A stretch of 64,000 nucleotides of DNA from Progne subis subis. Taxonomy: Eukaryota; Chordata; Aves; Passeriformes; Hirundinidae. Below, one piece after another: positions 57,005 through 64,000 of the stretch. A program made the translations under genes and the position numbers. The notes beneath the pieces are model-generated. The model was not told the origin of the DNA. It saw only the letters and a list, made by a program, of their open reading frames with translations, and did no database searches. The DNA lies in NCBI GenBank assembly GCA_022316685.1, contig JAKJHU010001673.1, positions 1 to 64,000 of the forward strand, in the 5' to 3' direction. How positions within the stretch are numbered: the first letter of the stretch is position 1; every line of letters starts with the position of its first letter.

Positions 57005-57661
57005 TGTCCTAGGGTAACTTTATGATGCTTGTATCCCCAATCGTCTGTTCTGTTTGTCTGTATATTGAGTCCTGTGCCTTTAAGACTGGTTCTAAGAGCA
57101 AGGAGAAGCGCGGAGTTTGTTTTGAGAAAACTGCCTGACTCCTCCACATTCTTCTCCGGACGGTGTTCGGCGGAGGCTTGGAGAGACTGCAGGACAGAGA
57201 TCTTTTTGCTTTTAGTTAGTTTCAGCTAGCTAGGGCAGAGAAGTTCCCTGGACTGTTTTTTTCTTTCTTTTTTTCTTGGAACTGTTTAAACCTGCTCTGG
57301 ACTGAAAACCCAGGGGAGCACTGGGGGCTGCACCTGCGGCCCACCGGGGCCTGGAGCTCGGCATTTTCCAGCAGCGCCGGAGGGACTGGGACTGAGAGAG
57401 AGACTGAGAGAGAGCCGAGCTCCACCCACGGCAAGGACTTTCTCAATTTGCCATCTCACTCCAGAAGGAGAGGTTTTATTGTTTCATATTATTCATTCTT
57501 TATACTTGTATGCACTTTATTTGTTTAGTAAAATAGTTTTTTCCACTTTTCTCCACAAAGGTTTTTTTTCGGACTGGTTGGTGGGAGGAGCCACTTGGGT
57601 TTGCTTCCCAGAGGGATCCTATACAGGGGTTTTCCCCCAAATTTGTCTCCAAACCAGGACA
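57005..57661 (+). repeat. 3' LTR of the ERVL-like element
   Basis: Direct repeat of 51006-51661, followed by the ATGGG duplication. Confidence 0.97.
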
Positions 57662-58245
57662 ATGGGATACAGGATGTCTTAAGATAGAACTGGCCTTGGG
57701 ATGGGCAGAGTTGGGACTATTCCAAGGCAGGGAGTTTGGGTGGTGGTGTGATCCATGAAATAATTACCTTTTGGAACATAATGCATAGTTATGTATAACA
57801 CAAACTTAGAGCGTACGCGCAGCCAGTAAGGTTATTCCTAGGACACAAAGAAGATGATGAGCCTTCATCTGAAGAAGACCACCAAAAAGCCAAGAAGACC
57901 CGCTAACAGCAAGTGGAGCATGCACTATGTATATAGTGACGTAGATTTTAAGAATTGAAAATAGGAGGAGATTCACTGGAAATATTATTGAATATATATT
58001 AGCATACAGTATATAAGTTTAAGTTGGATTACTTTGTTTTGCATGTGAGGTAGGTGAGAAGCAGCCCCTCCGTACCCCAGTTGGCTTGCTTATGCTTTGT
58101 CCGAACATTACTTATCCTTGATTAATCACTGCCAATTTTTTTTGTATATGCTTGATTATAAAATGCTATTTAAAAAAAATTGCATTGCTGCTAAATTCAA
58201 CTTTGTTGCTTATTAAATTAGACATATAGAGCTTCATTTATAACA
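57662..58245 (+). repeat. 5' LTR of ERV-Phe B, distal part
   Basis: Continues the LTR begun at 50743-51005. Together they match the ~835 bp LTRs of copy A. It ends GAGCTTCATTTATAACA. Confidence 0.93.
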
Positions 58246-58248
58246 ATT

Positions 58249-58268
58249 TGGTGCTGAAACCCGGGAAC
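58249..58268 (+). promoter_or_regulatory. Primer binding site of ERV-Phe B (tRNA-Phe type)
   Basis: TGGTGCTGAAACCCGGGAAC begins three bases after the LTR and matches the tRNA-Phe 3' end with few mismatches. Confidence 0.85.
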
Positions 58269-59045
58269 TCCAGCCTGGGGAAGGACAGCTAGTCTCGGGA
58301 AGGAGCTCCCCACCAGGTCCTTTAAGGTGGTCCCGAGGTTAGACCAAGCTCCCAAGGAGTTCCAATTACGATAATGCATAAGCAAAGGAAGCCAGCAATA
58401 GGAGGCACACACAAGGCTCCCGTTGGAGTGCCAGCTAAAGGTAAAGGTGCCTGTAAAACGTCTTGTGCACAAGAACTGCGTGGGAAAATGGACTGTGTAA
58501 GTACCACGGGGTTGGGCAGGGGCGGCTGTGTGTTTGTGTGTGTGTAGAATATCTAAAATGGGGGCTGGTAGCCCAGACCCCTGAAGCAAGTGTGAACCTC
58601 CCAGTACCAGTTTTCAGCTCTCTGTGAGGAGACAGCTGGGAAAGGAGGGAAGTGAAAAGAGAGAACGAGTGAGGATCCCTGGGAGGGACTGGCAGGGAGG
58701 GTCCCGGCCCGAGAACCCAGGGGAAGGTCCTCGAGGAGAAGGGAGCGATCTGATCTGGGCAAGGTGAATAAGGAGGGAGCAATTGAGTCAAGTTCAATTT
58801 TCTTTGAGAAGTAAATAGTTGGTAACTTTAGTATGAGACTAAGAGGGATTGCAAGGGAAAGTGGCTAGAAGGATATAGTCAGGGAAGACAGATTGGGAGA
58901 AAGATTGGAATTAGGCATGAGGCAAACAGTTGGCAAAAACAAGATAGTGCAACAGAATAATAAGTGAGAGGATTGAACCATGAAGTGAGTGAGGGAGACC
59001 AAGATTCTCCTGGTACCGGGGTTTCTTGCTTTGTTGCTGCCAAAA
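58269..59045 (+). other. ERV-Phe B 5' leader
   Basis: Untranslated leader equivalent to 41950-42720 of copy A, with a GT-rich tract near 58528-58545. Minus-strand open frames here are shadows. Confidence 0.7.
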
Positions 59046-60676
59046 ATGGGCCCAAGCAAGAGTAACTCCTTAGACCAGGAGCTGCGAATTATGAAGAAAT
59101 TCACAAGAGCCTGGTATACCTGGGAACTGTGAGGGGGTTCTCAGAAGGGGAGCATCCCTCAGGACAGTCCACTGGGGATGATGTTACAATACTGGGATGC
59201 ATGGGAATCCCAAAGAGGAAAAAGTAAGCAGAAAATGATTAATTATTGTATGCTTGAATGGACAAAGGAAATGATCTGGAAAGATAACTTATATTGGCCA
59301 AAGTCTGGACCTTTGAAGATTGGATTTGCCAGGCTTTGAATTTGTATGTGAATTCAAAAGAACCTTTTAATCAGGAAGAAAGGAATACTGCTCTGTGGCT
59401 TCCCAGGGGAAAGGGTGAATTTGTCACTGAGGCAGGGAAGCAAAGGTCATCTGTTTATCCTTTACAAACTTGAGGGCAAGCAGCCAAAAAAGACAGACAC
59501 GAGCCCTAGGATCCATTAGATCACCTCCCAGCCCCTTATAGGCAACCTAATCAGCCCGTTCAACCCCAAGCCCCCGAGGGTCCTCCTGTAAATGCAAACA
59601 CCCCCTATTCAGGAGGGGCCAGTAGCACATAGAACTAGAGGGGAGGGGAGGGAGAAGTGATGATGGGGATGGGGAAGCAAAAATGGAAGATGGACTATAC
59701 CCGCTTAGAAAAGTTCCAATGGCAAATCCAGAACAGAGACCTATTGGTGATGTGAGTGTTCCCCTGAACACAGGGGATGTTAGGGAGTTTAAGAAGGAGA
59801 TGGGCAGGCTGCTAGAGGATCCTCTTGGAGTGGCAGAGAGATTAGATCAGTTCTTGGGCTGAATATATACACCTGGGTGGAACTGCAGTCTGTCTTAGGA
59901 ATCTTGTTTACCATGGAAGAAAGAGAAATGATTAGACATTCAGGAATGAGGGTTTGGGATAGAGAATGTCAGGGGCCAGACCAGGGGCATCAGAAATGGC
60001 CTATGCAAGATCCAGGTTGGAATAATCAGAATGAAAGACACAGGCAGAATATGAGTGATCTCCGGTGGATGATAATCCGAGGAATCTGGGAAGCAGTGCC
60101 CAAGGGGCAGAATATAAGGAAAGCTCTAAGTGAGCACCAAGGGAAGGATGAACCCCTGGCAGACTGGTCAGAAAGACTAAGAAAAGCCTTGCAGTTATAT
60201 TCAGGTGTAGACCCCGATACTGCAGCAGGACAGGTCCTTTGAAAACACAATTTGTAGCTAAGCCTGGGGGCACATCAGGAAGAAGCTGGAAAAAGTAGAA
60301 AATTGGCAGGATAGGGGGCTTCAGGAATTGTTAAGAGAAGCACAGAAAGTGTATGTGAGAAGAGATGAGGAGAGGCAAAAGACAAAACACAGATTTTATG
60401 GCAGCAGTCAAGGAAACACAGACAACCATGAATACAGAGAAGCGCTCAGGAAAGAACAAACAACAGAAAAAGGCAGGTCCCACCTCTGGGGATACGAGAC
60501 CCACGTGTTTTTCCTGTCACCAGAAAGGACACTTACAAACTTCTTGTCCTACCTCCAGAAGTACAGGACCCACTTGTTTTTATTGCCACAAAAAGGGACA
60601 TCTAAAAATTCTGTAGAAAGAGGCAGCAAGATGAGAAAATGTTTCAAGAAGACTAGGGGGGTCAGGGGCTCTATTT
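59046..60676 (+). pseudogene. gag: ERV-Phe B gag (frameshifted)
   Basis: ATG 59046 gives MGPSKSNSLD, the same myristoylation-type start as copy A, and soon hits a stop. The longest intact piece is capsid, 59877-60242 (EEREMIRHSGMRVWDREC through GKDEPLADWSERLRKAL). Nucleocapsid at 60500-60616 keeps CFSCHQKGHLQTSC; the second knuckle, CFYCHKKGHLK, loses its last Cys by a frame change. Breaks differ in part from copy A. Confidence 0.82.
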
Positions 60677-60677
60677 A

Positions 60678-63165
60678 ATGAGGACTGAACACCTAGAAGA
60701 GCTCTTGATAAAACTGAAAATAGGTCCTCAAAAGGAAGAAATCACATTTTTGGTGGACACAGAAGCTACTAGGTCCACAGTAAGAAAACTACCACAAGGA
60801 TGTGAAGTAAGTCATGAACGTGTCCCAGTAATTGGGGTTAAAGGAGAAGTTTTTCAGGTTCCTGTAATTAAAAATGTGCAGATTGAATGGATAAAAATTT
60901 GGACTGAATGATTTGGTATTAATACCAGAGGCTGATAATAATTTATTAGGAAGGGACTGAATAATAGCCTTGGGGATTAAAATAACACCCTGTGAAGGAA
61001 AACTTAAAATCTATTCTTTAACTGAAGAAGATCATTTGAGATTAGCGACACTGTGTGGTATACTGGTGAAGTAGGAAAATTAAACATTCAGCCCATTAGC
61101 GTTGAAATACAGAACCCAGAAATCCCCATTGGAGTAAAACAATATCCGATATCACTGGAAGGTCAGAAGGGACTGAAACCGGTAGTTGAGAATTCAGTAC
61201 ATCAGGGGGTGTTGGAGTCCTGTGTGTCACCACATCATACCCCCATCCTGCCGGTAAAGAAGCCTGATGGTAGCTACCGACTAGTCCAGGATCTCAGAGC
61301 GGCAAATCAAAGAACCATTACCCGCTTTCCAGGAGTAGCTAAGCCAGATACCTCCTAATTACATTTGGTACAGTGTCGTGGATTTAAAGGATGCCTTTTG
61401 AACTTGCCCTCTGGATGAGGGCAGTAGGGATTGCCTTTGAGTAGGAGGACCCAGATACAGGTAGGAGAGACAATTCAGGTGAACGGTGCTACCGCAAGGT
61501 TTTACAGAGGCACCCAATCTTTTTGGGAGGGCGTTAGAAAATCTTTGGAAATCCTTTGAGTTACCAAAGGAATTAAGCTGCTACAGTATGTAGATGATTT
61601 GTTAGTAGCAAGAGAAAGTGAAGAGGAAACTAGAAAGGGTACTATTAAGCTTCTAAATTTTCTGGGAGAAAACGGCTGAAGATATCAAAGTCAAAATTGC
61701 AGTTTGTAGAGTCAGAAGTGTGGTATTTAGGTCATTGGATTAGTAAGCAAAAGAAAAACTAGACCCTGAAAGGGTTCAGGAATATTGAACATGGGACCCC
61801 CAAAGTCTAAAAGAGAAATAAAGCAGGTTTTGAGTCTTTGGGGTTATTGTAGGCAAGAGATAGAAGGGTTTAGTAGAAAAGTAAAATTTCTATATGGGAA
61901 ATTAACTACCAATTGCTTGAAATGGACTGAAAGGGATCAGGAAAATTTGAGCAAGTTAAAGAAGCCCTACTGCAAGCTCCTGTACTGAGTCTTCCCAATT
62001 TAGACAAGCCTTTTCAATTATTTGTTAATACAGTTGATCAAACGGCTTATGAAGTATTGACTCAAGTTGGGCAGGAAGCCGAAAGCCAGTAGGATATTAT
62101 TCCAAATTATTGGATCCATTAGTAAGAGCTGGCCAACATGCCTGCAAGCTCTGGTAGTCACTGCTGTGTTCGTAGAAGAAGCCAAAAAGTAACCTTTGGG
62201 GCACCACTGGAAGTGTACCCCCATAATATTAGGGGAATCCTTGCTAAAAAGGCTGAAAAATGGTTAACTGATAGCAGAATATTAAAATATGAGGCTATCT
62301 TGATAGCCTCCCTGAATTAGAGATGAGTGACAAATATACAAAGCCCCGCTCAGTTCCTTTACGGGGACCCAGGGGAAGAATTAATACATGATTCACATGG
62401 AGGTCATAGAGTTACAAACAAAAATATGCCCAGATTTAAGAGAACAAGAATTAAAAACAGGAGAAAAATTATTTATAGATGTATCATCCCGAGTGGTAGA
62501 CGGAAGAAGGAAATCTGGGTATGCCATAATTGTGGAGAAAAACTGGAAGTAAAAGAATCTGGTCCCCTTAGCCCGTCCTGGTCAGCACAAGCCTGTGAAC
62601 TCCATGCATTATTCTGTGCATTGCTGTTATTAAAGGATGAGAAGGGACCATATACACCGACTCAAAATATGCCTTTGGGGTAGTGCATACATTTAGAAAA
62701 TTTGGAAAGAAAGGGGACTTAAACACTCAAAGAAAAGGATTAGTGCACCAAGGATTGATAATTCAAATTCTTAAAGCTTTGAAGAGCCCAAAAAAGATAG
62801 CAGTGGTTCATGTGAAAGGCCACCAGAGGGGAGAGACATTAAAAGAAAAGAAACAATTTGGCTGATGAAAGCTAAGAAAGCTGCCCTGAGGGAAAACAGC
62901 AATGTAATTATGACTTTTCAGGAAGCAGGAACACAAAATCAAACACCATACTTTTCTTTAGCAGAAGAGAAGCCATGAAAAACCTAGGAGCAACTCTAAA
63001 AGAGGGACAATGGATTCTCTGAAACCACAGTTCGAACGCAGAAAAAGGCTAGACTCATGCTTCAAGGGTAAAAGGACCTATACCAATAAAGATTGGAAAA
63101 TTATTTTGCACCAGGAGACCTGAAAGTAAAATTAAAAAAAGACTTAAATTTGATTAAACCTTTTT
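60678..63165 (+). pseudogene. pol: ERV-Phe B pro-pol, integrase core deleted
   Basis: Protease 60678-60911 has LVDTEAT, so the Gly of the Asp-Thr-Gly active site is Glu. RT: VKQYPISLEGQKGL and YRLVQDLRAAN (61053-61358), then broken, with YVDDLLVA near 61588. RNase H lies at about 62470-62860 with VKGHQRGE. After ~150 bp comes only the C-terminal end of integrase (HASRVKGPIP near 63053-63083); the deletion junction is about 63011-63025, the same as in copy A. Stops and frame changes are frequent. Confidence 0.85.
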
Positions 63166-63211
63166 ATTGAGGTCCAAAAACAGTTTAAAGTAAAACTGTA
63201 ATTAATCCAAC

Positions 63212-63573
63212 ATGGCTGAAGAGAGCATTTGGTGCCCAGAGGCTATAGCTCATATGGAAAATGTTTTCGGCTGTGGATTTCACATAATGCTGCAACACAT
63301 TTGGTGTGCCACCCACATATTGAAAGAATAACCCAGCCCCAGGATATTCAAGATATCCTTAGTACAGAAAGGTCAGAAGCTGCCATCCCGCAGAGAGAAG
63401 TTTCCATGTTTCAGCAAGGTTGCTGCAAACACGGTCATCAGTGTGAGCGGTGTAAAGCAGTGACCATGAAGTGGCTGAGACAAAGACATTGGCACAGAAC
63501 AACTGTACCTTGGGACCAAAGAGATGTAGCTTTTATGATTAATTGTATACGATGTTTTAGTAGAGTAGAGTAA
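63212..63573 (+). CDS. Accessory frame 1 of ERV-Phe B: Cys/His-rich protein
   Basis: ATG 63212 opens a 39-codon frame ending at a TAA shared with copy A. An overlapping frame (63229-63573, without ATG at its start) of ~114 codons encodes HPHIERITQPQDIQDIL and then CCKHGHQCERCK, RHWH, and CIRC before TAA. Cys and His spacing looks zinc-binding. In copy A the final stop is read through for a few more codons, so the B stop looks like a secondary mutation. Unknown family; the position between pol and env is where complex retroviruses place extra genes. Confidence 0.5.
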
Positions 63574-63841
63574 GACTTTAGAATGCACAATTGGGTTTTA
63601 GCACAGATCAACATTATATTATTGAACAATTATAATAAAGATCAAGTACAAAGAGCATTTATTTATTTAGCATATCACATGGAAGATTAGTGAGAACAGC
63701 AAGAACAAAGGATATAAAAAAGTGTGGATATAGTAGGATACCCAGAAACAACAGAAAAAAGAAATAATTATCTTGCTTAACCTGTTCAAACTATAAACTC
63801 CTTTGATATTAACATTAAATTTGTGTTTTGTAATTGCAATT

Positions 63842-64000
63842 AATTTATTAGAAAAATTAGGCATTCTGGATTGGCTGTTGACAGCAACTCCATTGAGTTT
63901 CAGAGGCAGAACAATGCGATGGGAAGGGATTAGACACTTCCTTGATCAATGGGAACAGCCTGAACAGATTGAAAATCTTTTAAGAGGCCCTCAGACTAAC
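63842..64000 (+). CDS. Accessory frame 2 of ERV-Phe B, partial at window end
   Basis: Open to the window end. It encodes GILDWLLTATPLS and FLDQWEQPEQIENLL, matching accessory frame 2 of copy A (37262-36962). Substitutions between copies do not introduce a stop over these ~50 codons. Confidence 0.5.

Larger units (their letters stand above)
51006..57661 (+). mobile_element. ERVL-like element nested in the 5' LTR of ERV-Phe B
   Basis: A 6.66 kb class III-type ERV has 656/657 bp LTRs, a primer site, a leader frame, gag, pro-pol and a polypurine tract, and no env: only ~130 bp separate the end of integrase from the purine tract. The LTRs differ at only about six positions or short runs by eye, so it is the youngest dated insertion here. 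Gag and pol nevertheless carry several one-base frame changes. Confidence 0.93.
50743..64000 (+). mobile_element. ERV-Phe copy B (truncated by window end), carrying a nested ERVL-like element
   Basis: The 5' LTR starts TGTAATAAATGAAAATG at 50743, is interrupted at 51005 by the ERVL-like element and resumes at 57662, ending TATAACA at 58245. Primer site, leader, gag, pro-pol and the accessory region follow in plus orientation. Env and the 3' LTR would lie beyond 64000. Its flank differs from that of copy A, so it is a separate insertion. Internal defects shared with copy A were inherited from a common source. Confidence 0.9.

Noticed and set aside
33234..64000. ERV-Phe A and B as the two arms of one inverted duplication
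   Set aside because: Flanks beside the 5' LTRs (43581 onward and before 50743) do not match, and internal mutations differ. Independent insertions fit better.

Overview
The window looks like repeat-dense DNA from a songbird (passerine). The evidence is CR1 LINE fragments with the avian 3' octamer (ATTCTGTG-type), a tRNA-Ile-headed SINE of the TguSINE1 kind, a bird-type family-14 olfactory receptor pseudogene, and abundant endogenous retroviruses (ERVs). I see no intact host protein gene. The density of young, nested ERVs suits an ERV-rich compartment such as the W chromosome or pericentromeric heterochromatin; that placement is inference.

Layout. 1-12.7 kb: CR1 reverse-transcriptase fragment, then the first copy of a ~6 kb segmental duplication (about 1545-7560) with an olfactory receptor remnant, a ~150 bp tandem repeat and LTR-like repeats; then a solo-LTR-like element, an old ERVL pol fragment and CR1 tails. 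12.6-32.4 kb: two inverted-repeat arms enclose a minus-strand gammaretrovirus-like ERV (ERV-Pro, 13790-31118, tRNA-Pro-type primer site). A plus-strand ERV (ERV-Ser, 20262-27065) has inserted into its protease codons, with a CTGTG target-site duplication. 33.2-43.6 kb: a minus-strand ERV with a tRNA-Phe-type primer site (ERV-Phe copy A). 44.1-50.3 kb: second copy of the segmental duplication, with a near full-length but broken olfactory receptor pseudogene. 50.7-64 kb: a plus-strand ERV-Phe copy B, cut off by the window end; an ERVL-like, env-less element (51006-57661, flanked by ATGGG) sits inside its 5' LTR.

How the parts relate. The window is a stack of retroviral insertions of different ages. 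Two nestings give a clear order: ERV-Ser is younger than ERV-Pro, and the ERVL-like element is younger than ERV-Phe B. The ERVL LTRs are nearly identical, so it is the youngest well-dated insertion; a decayed relative of its pol lies at 10.5-11.0 kb.

The most unusual content is in ERV-Phe. Both copies carry 0.8-1.3 kb of extra open frames between pol and env, including Cys/His-rich and Cys-Cys-rich proteins. Both lack the integrase core at the same junction, and both have Glu in place of the Gly of the protease active site. This suggests a complex, accessory-gene-bearing gammaretrovirus-like lineage whose defective form spread with helper enzymes. All retroviral reading frames here are broken to some degree. 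Positions of old repeats and decayed genes are approximate to a few tens of bases.
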